This document shows, in pieces, positions 17,301 through 24,102 of a stretch of DNA of 43,094 bases. The stretch is taken from assembly GCA_947631325.1 (NCBI GenBank), contig CANRKX010000010.1, forward strand, positions 1 through 43,094. The letters run 5' to 3'. Positions within the stretch are counted from its first letter, which is position 1; each line of letters opens with the position of its first letter. The stretch is from an uncultured Clostridia bacterium. GTDB taxonomy: Bacteria; Bacillota; Clostridia; Christensenellales; Borkfalkiaceae. Both the position numbers and the translations under genes were made by a program. Under the pieces are notes generated by a model, which did no database searches, was not told where the DNA came from, and worked only from the letters and a program-made list of their open reading frames with translations.

Positions 17301-17989
17301 CTCAATATGGTCTCCTCGCGGAAGATATATACGGACAGCTCGGTTGCGGGCAGACCGTTTTTAGCCCTGAATCCGTCCGCGCCGCTTATCGTCATATTTC
17401 CCGTGGGCGCGCCCGTCTTCCAAGCCGTGTCGAATCCCTTGTATTCAGAGGGCGAGCAAGCCGCTTCGCGCCATATTACCCTGTCCTCGGCGGGCACATA
17501 GCAAAACTGCCTTGCCGAGTTGACGAGCGAGCTCTTGGTTATATCCGCCGAGATGAGCACTCCGTCGTGGAACTGTTTGTAGGTGCGTATATCCTGTTCT
17601 ACCGTGGTGTGAACTGCGCCGTGCATGTCGCCGTACCAATCGGTCTTATGCGCAAACGTCCAATTGAGCCTGCCGAACACGTCCAGCCCCGTGTACCCCT
17701 TGTCGGGGGCGAAGGTCTCGCCGTCCTTGACTTCATAGGCGACCGAAGCATAGCCGTCGTTTACCGAGACGCCGCCCTTGGGCATGAACATGAGTCCTAT
17801 CGCTACCCCCACCGCGCCTATCGCAAGGGCGACGAGGAGAGCCATAACCTTTACAAATCTCTTTTTGTGCACTCTCATCTTCCCGACAATCTGCTTTTTC
17901 CTGCCGAGAAGGTGCGCGGTCCTTGCGGTGCATATCTCGTCATCGAAGAACCCGTCGAATATATCTTCCGAAGTTTTACTTTTTATCAT
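11384..17989 (-). CDS. Giant membrane-anchored protein with tandem ~190-residue modules
   Basis: I do not recognise a named family for this 2201-residue product. Residues 1-45 are hydrophilic and predicted cytoplasmic. A single transmembrane helix at about 46-69 follows KKR, so the rest should lie outside. From about 430 to 1030 a beta-rich unit recurs about every 190-200 residues (WKLKL near 435, DGLKLSADV near 624, DGLKIAASV near 814, GVKLAF near 1016). Two of the units share an almost identical stretch containing KGTELLKAFGLDFKLGDVKL. Near 2050-2090 is an InlB-B/Listeria-Bacteroides-type repeat (FIGWF...LQAAWIYN). There is no LPXTG. Start 17989 is chosen because AGAGGA lies seven bases upstream; the longer frame start sits inside a leader stem. 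Alternating strands around a helix could suggest LolA/LppX-like lipid-binding folds, which is a guess. Confidence 0.8.
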   Translation of the reverse strand: MIKSKTSEDIFDGFFDDEICTARTAHLLGRKKQIVGKMRVHKKRFVKVMALLVALAIGAVGVAIGLMFMPKGGVSVNDGYASVAYEVKDGETFAPDKGYTGLDVFGRLNWTFAHKTDWYGDMHGAVHTTVEQDIRTYKQFHDGVLISADITKSSLVNSARQFCYVPAEDRVIWREAACSPSEYKGFDTAWKTGAPTGNMTISGADGFRAKNGLPATELSVYIFREETILSAEPVKTNADGTYTITYTLDPNLYNEEDGSCTGAVAYYANQMMFSGGLTAKPEFTSVKVSYTFNDKWETLRCDTEEEYSATMGFTVGCKAEATTYYSYDVSNPPFEETDAFDSYFSEYVSKPATGVEEAPLDSMGAITSAFGKVISEPTTLYLELNIDDEPVNGLVYVDLHNGGSIADIAMDKIEIRAALGNLGVYLDGGAAYVAVGDWKLKLTISELMGMMGELMGADGGSSIDTQALLEELLGAPLTVDGGKANMHSEIALAGINIPLDFNYFIDEDENVTLDNVKTEININDITLAAQLGYSDQPAPAALENKEQFIELSSYIGSVMDIALAEAIHADISYDNADLGISISGGADVKIKGGIAAKAQVAVDFDGVTKNIGIAFDGSAVYIDIDGLKLSADVDNTMALVGEFVDLPEISLGGFDIAELIHTVLFTPVLTDNISITQESAEDMSKLAIALKGTELLKAFGLDFKLGDVKLAVSDGKIEGSAYGANIAVTPAQSFTVETDGYTEISDYAAEIAEIIEGGNLAVAVSYAGNDIEATGDLKINIKDLIVSGNVELRYKGVEKTIGIIYKDKVAYISLDGLKIAASVDEVVSLVKSLMPKQEDGGQNTEKSAAADDNGGLDLEAIIKQVLGLNLGDYITIGDGDNKLSLAIKGTELLKAFGLDFKLGDVKLAVSDGKIEGSAYGANIAITPAQAFTVETSGYAPMDGILAKIPALLSAQAIELEGRVVIGVKDKEIVLTLNGGHISWSEGFEAILDITIGEYGNIKARITSSDVQLAYGNIGVKLAFGDFDGLADTLFKAYSQLRDIVTRVLENNEENNPLPELNGISDLMGLLGDGSETSGALSKLLSGLISGDKDDGETDGADKLDIVSLINDMTIESGANGGFVRIGLYGLELELCDDTSNGGFARASLAAELDGVTVSAELGADIYADQLPAMPDIQYLDVEQLDGLLGYVTAAVNTLEKRNIGFNLSGTIGSDEEKYAEVGGIKYNFNASIDYCLADGQLLLIKLLNKSVVIDSSAYIKASVALEATLPEEDSLYLDITVYDRERTQESVGDGVLDFVVSISKFKQDDEKYDPLVFTAPADEIMTLLSGALKLFGIDNQTIDDFLVSKWLAPDVAAKFTALGSELMDRIKDMIGFDLSKIADLVNGKTDGATDTATAQSTDNGTETAHEYGKAVKALNYDKQTGNFNVIVDLGAILGGGLGDIELNLGRETGENPCLTALSLVNFKVNGTTVDFEAALTYDEVVAANPLEGLTMVDAANQAQSRVSQRAAKNEEDKENITKYYYDFDGADNLLISLVNSIVGDASENQEVMSGEPNPNYVVNRNFYIDGSVNADLFGLVDVTIDLVAISVSIDQNGDIGINLRLEYDGFSLALIAINGDSTVDITIKNNMVYMKRVQYTYFKTYHLGELDIGFNEQNYDTPVTLYRAMPLDSFMGDMLGQLGFVLNFGEFINNKISEAGTDPSDSNTTTEEVKDYGTIVAEVLKSYTYSVAEGADNWNLTLDGRSFSNGILGSLVINLSTGGDRLVRVLNIPMCEILLPVGNMKLTLSLNLTWHNPGGISDGAENKTDSTIAETVSSYEVGMGKMIDKLNSEGWAEKQFLEAEGKSLNFYLRSAREGVQLIESRNLMIATGNDGNASGTWYSEEEQPFPEIDQNPDEYYSVWDESMTDGYNWYAQQYIKSYQVTFLSDNEIEGVDWQFDGQLGCYKYEKTMLYGSRVEFIASGTNFAETETVTGDTTIQIPALPSYNNDSSYDSLLTRSVSAAIDENGAQINVSFSATLHYQSVVGFEGDNGERDIETSDKDGLSTPPSVDRYTFIGWFIGSSKDGWRKVEKVDFADKELLNGTLQAAWIYNSKLSEAVTTSKDYNFVTYKHTVSVNKDFDFSSAIVGALSGAGITGVQFKYYCDGSEKTDGFVTDNSYTESRSLISSYSNAQVEFKFTITIDKNNNSIECTAKSNEVKF
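15185..15335. repeat. In-gene near-identical repeat, copy 2
   Basis: About 150 bases here are nearly identical to 15776-15925, offset by 591 bases (197 codons, in frame). This copy encodes residues of about 885-935 of the 2201-residue protein. Only scattered substitutions separate the copies, implying recent duplication or gene conversion. Confidence 0.85.
15776..15925. repeat. In-gene near-identical repeat, copy 1
   Basis: Partner of 15185-15335, encoding residues of about 688-738. Recombination between the two would delete or add one 197-codon module without a frameshift. Confidence 0.85.
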
Positions 17990-18000
17990 TATAAATCCTC

Positions 18001-18039
18001 TTGCGGCGACGTAACATTGTTTTATGACAGCCGCCGCAA
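18001..18039 (-). promoter_or_regulatory. Leader stem abutting the ribosome binding site
   Basis: TTGCGGCG (18001-18008) pairs perfectly with CGCCGCAA (18032-18039). In the minus-strand mRNA the 3' arm runs into the AAGAGGA ribosome binding site, so folding would partly cover it. This could limit translation initiation of the 2201-residue protein; no ligand or known family is recognised. Confidence 0.5.
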
Positions 18040-18074
18040 AACGTAATTGCATACGCTTACATTATTATGATATT

Positions 18075-18104
18075 ACTATAACACCGCATTATTACATTTG
18101 TCAA
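18075..18104 (-). promoter_or_regulatory. Promoter of the 2201-residue gene
   Basis: TTGACA (18104-18099) and TATAGT (18080-18075) on the minus strand are separated by 18 bases. The leader would be about 80 bases and contains the stem at 18001-18039. Confidence 0.65.
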
Positions 18105-18281
18105 CAAAAAATATGACAAATTGATTTTGTGAAAGGTCTTAACACAAATTTATCACATTATGAAAACGGCGTTCGTTTATAAAAAAGGGGCAAATTCCCC
18201 CATTCATTTTCATTCTTCCCACGCCGTATCGCATAAAGGCACAAGATAGGGTATTGAGGTATTTTGGGGGCACAGGATAGG
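18105..18281. other. AT-rich intergenic stretch, nothing recognised
   Basis: Between the promoter at 18075-18104 and the cardiolipin synthase terminator I see no gene, RNA or repeat. A 29-codon plus-strand frame at 18160-18249 lacks a ribosome binding site. Confidence 0.6.
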
Positions 18282-18327
18282 CAAAAAGAGGGGCGGCGCG
18301 CCGTTTTCATAAACGGCGCGCCGCCCC
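18282..18327 (-). terminator. Terminator of the cardiolipin synthase gene
   Basis: A 17-bp perfect stem (18290-18306 with 18311-18327, loop TCAT) is followed on the minus strand by CTCTTTTTG. It lies 55 bases past the stop codon of the upstream gene. Confidence 0.88.
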
Positions 18328-18381
18328 GAAATTTTCAAAAAATAATTCACATAAAAAATGTTGAAAACCGACTTTAAAATA

Positions 18382-19950
18382 TTACATCAACGGGCTTACA
18401 ACCCTAAGACATGCGGTGATAAACCGCGAAAAAATATTCTGTTTGCTCCTTTCGGCGGGCTCGCAAGTCTCGAAAACCTCGTCGAAATCCTCCGCGACAG
18501 CCGCCCTGCACCCCTCGTCGTCGGTGTAGACGCCGTTGTCGAATTCCTGAAAGAAGGCGCGCATATCCATGTTTACAGAGCCGACGGTCACCGCGTTTTC
18601 GGTGAGCATAGCCTTGGTGTGCACGAAGGAGCCGCGCACGAAATAGACCTTGACCCCGCTCGACATAAGTCTCTCGGCGTTGGAGCGCGAGACCTTATAG
18701 ATAAAGCCGTAATCGGGCACGGTGGGCAGAACTATCCTCACGTCCACGCCCGATAAAGCCTTGCTCTTCAACATGTTCATTATCTCGCCGTCGGGCACTA
18801 AGTAGGGGGTCATGAAATATATCTTTTCACGCGCGCCCGAAATCAAATTGGCGTATACGCCGCGGCAGAGACATTCCTCAATCTCGGGTCCGCCCGCAAA
18901 GGGCACGATAAGCGACTTGTTTTCCGTCCTCTCATAGTGATTAAGATAGGAGCCGTAACCCGTCTTTTCGCGGGTGGCAAAGTCCCACTGCCGCATAAAG
19001 GCGAGCGACAGCCCGTCCACCGCCGCGCCGTCGAGACGGACGCCCGCGTCCTTCCAATATCCGTTCATCTTGACTTCGTTGACGCACTCGTCGGCGACGT
19101 TGCAGCCGCCCGCATAGCCCGTCTTGCCGTCCACGACGATTATCTTTCTGTGGTCGCGGAAGTTGAGCCCGAAGCTGAAGGGTGCGAACATCCTCGCGAA
19201 CACCCTCATGTTTATGCCGCTCTCTCTTATCCTCTTTTTGGTCTGCTCCGATAAAATCCCTTGGCAACCAGCGTCGTCATAGAGAAGGCGCACTTCCACC
19301 CCCTCTTCCACCTTGCGGGAAAGGAGGGAGAGAAGTCTCTCCAAAAGAGTGCCCTCCGAATATATGAAGAATTCGAGGAATATGAATTTCTTCGCGCCCT
19401 CGAGCGTTCTGAAAGCGTCGTCGAAGAAGTCGTGCGCGCCAGAAAAATATCTTATGTCGGTGCCGTCATAGGGCACGAAGCCGCCCGCATTATAGATATA
19501 TCTGCAGTCGTTTGCGACAACCGCGCTGCTCTCCCCCGTCTTGAACTCGGCAACGTGGGGCAAAGCCCTCTTGGAAATTTCCTGAAATCTCTTCCTGTCA
19601 TAGCCGTAGCAGACGTGTTTGTCCGCGAGTATATAGACTATATATCCGCACCCGCCCGAAATCATTAGAAGAAATAGCCAGCTCGCCTTGCACTGTCCGT
19701 CGCGCTCGCACACGAGCACGTGGACGGCGCACACGAGGGTTATCGCCAGCGAGATATAGAAGAATATGGGGAAGAACCATGCGAAAAAGGCGTATAAAAA
19801 GGCGAGGACGGCGAGCTGAAAGGCAAGCCAGAAATCCGTCAATAAAGCCTTTGCTCCCGTCGGGAAATTTATCCATTTTTTATGAATACACTTGGGCTTC
19901 GCCTCAAGCCGCGCTCTCATCGCCTCGCGCATGGACATGTCTATTTTCAT
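18382..19950 (-). CDS. cls: Cardiolipin synthase (phospholipase D superfamily)
   Basis: This enzyme makes cardiolipin from two phosphatidylglycerol molecules at the inner membrane. The 522-residue length is typical. Hydrophobic segments at about 38-80 and 91-108 form the membrane anchor, followed by two PLD domains. The first HKD motif is intact (H267, K269, D274, then GGCN). The second reads HTKAMLTE (H444, K446), with Glu451 where Asp is usual, followed by the normal GSVNMD. The second histidine and lysine are kept, so activity is plausible but unproven. The gene is alone between its own terminator and the valS operon. The ATG at 19950 has only a weak GAGAAG, and a TATAAT box ends ten bases upstream, so the mRNA may be nearly leaderless. 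Confidence 0.92.
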   Translation of the reverse strand: MKIDMSMREAMRARLEAKPKCIHKKWINFPTGAKALLTDFWLAFQLAVLAFLYAFFAWFFPIFFYISLAITLVCAVHVLVCERDGQCKASWLFLLMISGGCGYIVYILADKHVCYGYDRKRFQEISKRALPHVAEFKTGESSAVVANDCRYIYNAGGFVPYDGTDIRYFSGAHDFFDDAFRTLEGAKKFIFLEFFIYSEGTLLERLLSLLSRKVEEGVEVRLLYDDAGCQGILSEQTKKRIRESGINMRVFARMFAPFSFGLNFRDHRKIIVVDGKTGYAGGCNVADECVNEVKMNGYWKDAGVRLDGAAVDGLSLAFMRQWDFATREKTGYGSYLNHYERTENKSLIVPFAGGPEIEECLCRGVYANLISGAREKIYFMTPYLVPDGEIMNMLKSKALSGVDVRIVLPTVPDYGFIYKVSRSNAERLMSSGVKVYFVRGSFVHTKAMLTENAVTVGSVNMDMRAFFQEFDNGVYTDDEGCRAAVAEDFDEVFETCEPAERSKQNIFSRFITACLRVVSPLM

Positions 19951-19959
19951 AACTTCTCT

Positions 19960-19968
19960 ATTATATCA
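19960..19968 (-). promoter_or_regulatory. Extended -10 element of cls
   Basis: TGATATAAT on the minus strand is an extended -10 box (TG-N-TATAAT); no good -35 is seen. The predicted start is about 0-3 bases before the cls ATG at 19950. Confidence 0.4.
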
Positions 19969-20097
19969 CAAATTGCGGCGCTGCGCACGAAAAATTGAAA
20001 TTTCTTTCTGTAAAATTCTTAAAAATCGACGTTAAACGGCACATATTGCGGGGGCAATTTATATTTTTCGCCCCTTCGGAATTTTTTTAAAAGCCCT

Positions 20098-21342
20098 TTA
20101 AACGCGGTATTTTTTGAACCAATCGGTGTCGGGCAGGGTGACGTTGCCGTTCGAGCAGTACAGCTTCAACCCGCCCTCTTTCATATAGAAAACTATGTTG
20201 CCGTTCCTCTCCGAATAGCTCCACTTTTTTGCGGCAAAATTTCCGTCCGCGCTGAGCTCGGGCAACTCCGTCGCCTGCAGGGGCGCGTATATGTTGACGG
20301 TGTACTTCATGACCGTCTCAAGCATCTGTCTCGTGGGGAAGGTGTTGTCGTTTGCAACGGTGTATTCGGGCGCGCCGACGCAGCAGCACACGACGACGTT
20401 TTTGGGCTTTATAGTGTCGATAAGCTCCTTCGTCGAGGAGGTCTTGGAGCCGTGATGACCCGCCTTGTACAGCTCCACCTCGGGCAATATGTCGTACTTT
20501 TCGTCGCGGCTCTCAGAGGGATAATGCGCCACCATCCTCCTCTCTCCGTCCTCTTCAAGATCGCCCGTGAAGAGATAGTGGGTGCTCTTTTCCCCCTCCT
20601 CTTTCGTAAGAAGGGTGACGACAGAATAGTTATTTTCGTCCGCCGCCTTGTTGTAGTAATAGTAGTTATAGAGTATGGTAATGGACAGCGTTCTGTCCTC
20701 GTCGAGGAAGTACGTGCGCTTTGCGCCGTCCTTCTCGTCATAGCAGTCGCTGCCCGTGTATACAGCCGTTCCCTTGCCCTTCAACATATCCACCGCGTCC
20801 AAAAAGTTTGCATACAGCGTATTGTTGCCTTTGTCTGTCTTTAAATCCTTGTCCGACCTGTCGAACTTGATGAGGGTGCCTATTTCATATTGATAGAGTA
20901 TTCCCGTCCGCGTATTGCCCGCCGAGTTGCCGTAAAATGCCGATATATGGTCTGAATCGGCGTGGGTGGCGATGACGTACTCGAGTTTTCCGTCCGAGCA
21001 GTAGTCGTCCACATAGCTCTTTATGGTTGTCGCGCTGTTCTGTTCGCTGCCCGCGTCAATCAGCACTTCGGTGTCGCCGCAGTCGATTAAGATGCAGTCG
21101 CCCGCAGATTTATTGCCGAGCATGGGGAAGTGTATGGAAAAGTTTGCGCCCTCAATCTCCTCTTTCATGCCCTCGCGCGGCGGCTCTGCGCCGCCCTTGC
21201 CGAATTTGAAAAGTTCGGGCTTCAAAAAGTATAAAAGTACGCCCAAGGCTATGACGACCGCAACCAATATGATTATGAACGCGACGAGTTTGGGGTGTTT
21301 TTTGGCGGCTTTAACAGCCTTTTTCGAGCTTCTCTTTGCCAT
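20098..21342 (-). CDS. Membrane-anchored ComEC/Rec2-type metallo-beta-lactamase-fold hydrolase
   Basis: The 414-residue product has a basic cytoplasmic start, one transmembrane helix (about 18-40) and an extracytoplasmic MBL-fold domain like the one at the C-terminus of ComEC. Metal-binding residues are visible: THADSDH (H127, D129, D131, H132), LFTGDLEEDG, and KAGHHGSKTSS. It lacks the ComEC channel domains, so DNA uptake by itself is not implied. Stand-alone relatives are candidates for exported nucleases or phosphodiesterases. It starts eight bases after the valS stop with AAGGC as ribosome binding site, so it is co-transcribed with valS. No convincing terminator follows it in 19969-20097. 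Substrate unknown. Confidence 0.85.
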   Translation of the reverse strand: MAKRSSKKAVKAAKKHPKLVAFIIILVAVVIALGVLLYFLKPELFKFGKGGAEPPREGMKEEIEGANFSIHFPMLGNKSAGDCILIDCGDTEVLIDAGSEQNSATTIKSYVDDYCSDGKLEYVIATHADSDHISAFYGNSAGNTRTGILYQYEIGTLIKFDRSDKDLKTDKGNNTLYANFLDAVDMLKGKGTAVYTGSDCYDEKDGAKRTYFLDEDRTLSITILYNYYYYNKAADENNYSVVTLLTKEEGEKSTHYLFTGDLEEDGERRMVAHYPSESRDEKYDILPEVELYKAGHHGSKTSSTKELIDTIKPKNVVVCCCVGAPEYTVANDNTFPTRQMLETVMKYTVNIYAPLQATELPELSADGNFAAKKWSYSERNGNIVFYMKEGGLKLYCSNGNVTLPDTDWFKKYRV

Positions 21343-21350
21343 ATTGCGCC

Positions 21351-23966
21351 TTAAAGATTTTCAAGCTGTCCGAGTATTTTTTCGCGCATATTCGCATATT
21401 TTTCGCGCTTAGCCCTCTCGTCGTCGACGAGTTTTTTGGGGGCTTTCTGCAAAAATCCCTGATTTTGGAGCTTGCCGTCCGCGCGCTTTATCTCCTCTGT
21501 GACCCGCGCAAGTTCGGCGTTCAATCTCTCCCTCTCCTTGTCGATATCGACGAGTTCGCCCATGGGGATAAACACCGTGCCCACCGAGAGCACCTTCGTC
21601 ACGGGCTTTTCGCCCGCCTCCGAAGCGTCGGAAACGAACACAATGCCGCTCGCCCCCGCAAGCTTTAAGATGCTGTCCTGATTGGCGGATATGAGCCGCC
21701 TGTTTTCGGTGGCGATATATAGATTGACCTTCTTCGAGGGGGCGCAACCCAATTCCACCTTTACAGCCCTCACCGCCTTAATTATCTCCATAACTCCCCC
21801 GAACGCCTGCGCGTCCTTTTTAAAGGCGAGCTTTGAGTTATAGCGGGGGAAATCCTGCAACATTATCGTGCCCTGCGCGCCCGGAAGTTCCCTGTAAATT
21901 TTATCGGTTATGAAGGGCACGAAGGGATGAAGGAGCTTCAACGCCCCGTCGAGCACAAAGACGAGGGTGGATAAAGTCGCGTCTTTTTTCGCGCCGTCCT
22001 CGCCGTAGAGCGCGGGCTTGGAGAGCTCAATATACCAATCGCAGAAGTCCGACCACATGAAGTCGTAAAGCAGTTGGCATGCAACGCCCAACTCATACTT
22101 ATTCAGCGTCAAAGTCACGTCGCGGATTACCGATTGGAGGCGGGATATTATCCACTTATCGGCGGGCGACAGCCTTACATCGGACAGGGGCTTTATTGCC
22201 TTCCCCTCGGCGTTTGTGATGACAAATCGGCTTGCGTTCCAAATCTTGTTCATGAAGTTGGAGCAGGCTTCCACCTTTGCGTCCGAGTAGCGCGTGTCGT
22301 TCCCGGGCGCAACCCCCTGCAACAGCGAGAAGCGGAGAGAGTCGGCGCCGTATTTATCTATTATCTCGAGGGGATCGACGCCGTTGCCGAGGCTCTTGGA
22401 CATCTTCCTCCCCTTTTCGTCGCGCACGAGCCCGTGCATAAGTACGTCGCGGAAGGGCACCTTGCGCATGTGTTCGAGCCCCGAGAAAATCATTCTCGAA
22501 ACCCAGAAGAAGATTATATCGTATCCCGTGACCAAAAGATCGGTGGGATAGAAGTATTCGAGGTCGTCCGTGTCCTCGGGATAGCCCAACGTCGAGAAAG
22601 GCCAGAGCGCGGAGGAGAACCACGTGTCGAGCACGTCCTCGTCCTGACTCAAATTTTTGCTTCCGCACGAGGGGCAGACGGTAGGGTCCTGTTTAGAGCA
22701 AATCTCCTTTCCGCAGTCGCCGCAGTACCAGACGGGAATTCTGTGCCCCCACCAGAGCTGGCGGGATATGCACCAATCCCTCACGTTCTCCATCCAATTG
22801 TAGTAGGTCTTTGCGAACCTCTCGGGTATAAAGGACACCTTTTTGTCCATTACGGCGTTTATGGCGGGGCGGGCGAGGGGCGCCATCTTGACGAACCACT
22901 GCTTGGAGACGACGGGCTCCACCGTGGAATGGCAGCGATAGCAGTGCCCGACGTTGTGGGTGTGCGCCTCAGTCTTTACGAGATAGCCGCCCTCTTCAAG
23001 CTCTTTTAATAACTCCTTTCTGCACTCATATCTGTCCATTCCCGCATACTTGCCCGCGTTTTGGTTCATAGTGCCGTCGTCGTTCATGACGCGCACGACG
23101 GGAAGATTGTGGCGAAGCCCCACCTCGAAGTCGTTGGGGTCGTGGGCGGGAGTTATCTTGACGACGCCCGTGCCGAAAGTCATGTCCGCGTGTTCGTCGC
23201 CGACGATGGGAATGGATTTTCCGACCACGGGAAGTATTACGTTCTTGCCTATCAAATCATTATATCTCTCGTCCCCGGGGTTGACGGCGACGGCAGTGTC
23301 GCCGAACATTGTCTCGGGGCGGGTGGTTGCGACGGTGAGAGCATTGTCGCTGCCCTCGACGAAATACTTTATATGCCATAAATGTCCCCCTTCCTCGGCG
23401 TATTCCACCTCGACGTCCGAGAGGGTGGTTTTGCATTGGGGGCACCAATTTATTATGCGGCTGCCCCTGTATATGAGTTTTTTGTCATACAGATTGACGA
23501 ACACCTCGCGCACGGCTTTGGAGCACTTTTCGTCCATCGTGAAGGTAAGCCGCGACCAATCGCAAGAGGAACCGAGCTTTCTCAACTGATCGCATATCCT
23601 CTTTTCGTACTTGTCCTTCCACGCCCACGCGCGCTTCATAAAGCCGTCCCTTCCCAAGCTCTCCTTGGTAAGTCCGTCCTTTTTCATGTCCTCGACTATC
23701 TTGACCTCTGTCGCGATAGAAGCGTGGTCGGTGCCGGGGAGCCAGAGCGCGCAATAACCCTGCATGCGCTTGAACCTTATGACGGTATCCTGCAGCGTCT
23801 CGTCCATGGCGTGACCCATGTGCAGCTGCCCCGTGACGTTTGGGGGCGGCATGACGATTGTGAAGGGCACCTTGTTATCGTCGCGCACCGCCTTAAAGCA
23901 GCCCGTCTCTTCCCACTCTTTATAGAGCTCGTCCTCAAAGCTCTTCGGATCGTATTTCTTTTCCAT
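21351..23966 (-). CDS. valS: Valyl-tRNA synthetase
   Basis: Charges tRNA-Val with valine and edits mischarged threonine. The 871-residue class I synthetase has HIGH as HMGH (49-52, after PPPNVTGQL) and KMSKS near 520. The CP1 editing domain carries TTRPETMFGDTAVAV. Cysteine pairs (WCPQC, and YCGDC...CPSC) look like zinc-binding knuckles. A C-terminal coiled-coil tRNA arm (DIDKERERLNAELARV) is typical of ValRS. The start has GAGGGA six bases upstream. The promoter at 24021-24050 gives a leader of only about 48 bases, too short for the T-box that often controls this gene in Firmicutes. The MBL-fold gene follows eight bases after the stop. Confidence 0.98.
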   Translation of the reverse strand: MEKKYDPKSFEDELYKEWEETGCFKAVRDDNKVPFTIVMPPPNVTGQLHMGHAMDETLQDTVIRFKRMQGYCALWLPGTDHASIATEVKIVEDMKKDGLTKESLGRDGFMKRAWAWKDKYEKRICDQLRKLGSSCDWSRLTFTMDEKCSKAVREVFVNLYDKKLIYRGSRIINWCPQCKTTLSDVEVEYAEEGGHLWHIKYFVEGSDNALTVATTRPETMFGDTAVAVNPGDERYNDLIGKNVILPVVGKSIPIVGDEHADMTFGTGVVKITPAHDPNDFEVGLRHNLPVVRVMNDDGTMNQNAGKYAGMDRYECRKELLKELEEGGYLVKTEAHTHNVGHCYRCHSTVEPVVSKQWFVKMAPLARPAINAVMDKKVSFIPERFAKTYYNWMENVRDWCISRQLWWGHRIPVWYCGDCGKEICSKQDPTVCPSCGSKNLSQDEDVLDTWFSSALWPFSTLGYPEDTDDLEYFYPTDLLVTGYDIIFFWVSRMIFSGLEHMRKVPFRDVLMHGLVRDEKGRKMSKSLGNGVDPLEIIDKYGADSLRFSLLQGVAPGNDTRYSDAKVEACSNFMNKIWNASRFVITNAEGKAIKPLSDVRLSPADKWIISRLQSVIRDVTLTLNKYELGVACQLLYDFMWSDFCDWYIELSKPALYGEDGAKKDATLSTLVFVLDGALKLLHPFVPFITDKIYRELPGAQGTIMLQDFPRYNSKLAFKKDAQAFGGVMEIIKAVRAVKVELGCAPSKKVNLYIATENRRLISANQDSILKLAGASGIVFVSDASEAGEKPVTKVLSVGTVFIPMGELVDIDKERERLNAELARVTEEIKRADGKLQNQGFLQKAPKKLVDDERAKREKYANMREKILGQLENL

Positions 23967-24020
23967 TTAAATCCCTCTCGATATATTTAAGGCAAAAACT
24001 TTTGATGTCAATACGGGGTT

Positions 24021-24050
24021 ATTATAAAACAAAATACGCCCGATTGTCAA
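24021..24050 (-). promoter_or_regulatory. valS promoter
   Basis: TTGACA (24050-24045) and TATAAT (24026-24021) on the minus strand, 18-base spacer, both perfect hexamers. The divergent importer operon starts at 24103. I see no good plus-strand promoter for it in the 55 bases between, only AT-rich candidates such as TATTAT at 24076. Confidence 0.72.
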
Positions 24051-24102
24051 ACGCAAACGGCGGGCGCATAGTATGTATTATTAAATTTTTAAGGAGTTTA
24101 CT

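Noticed and set aside
17990-18052. Upstream extension of the 2201-residue frame to 18052
   Set aside because: It would run through the leader stem, while a good ribosome binding site precedes the ATG at 17989.
18160-18249. 29-codon plus-strand frame between the giant gene and cls
   Set aside because: No ribosome binding site, no promoter and no motif.
22074-23009. 311-codon open frame on the plus strand
   Set aside because: Antisense to valS, with no ribosome binding site and no recognisable motif.
24051-24102. TPP or other riboswitch before the importer operon
   Set aside because: The gap is only about 50 AT-rich bases and lacks any riboswitch core.
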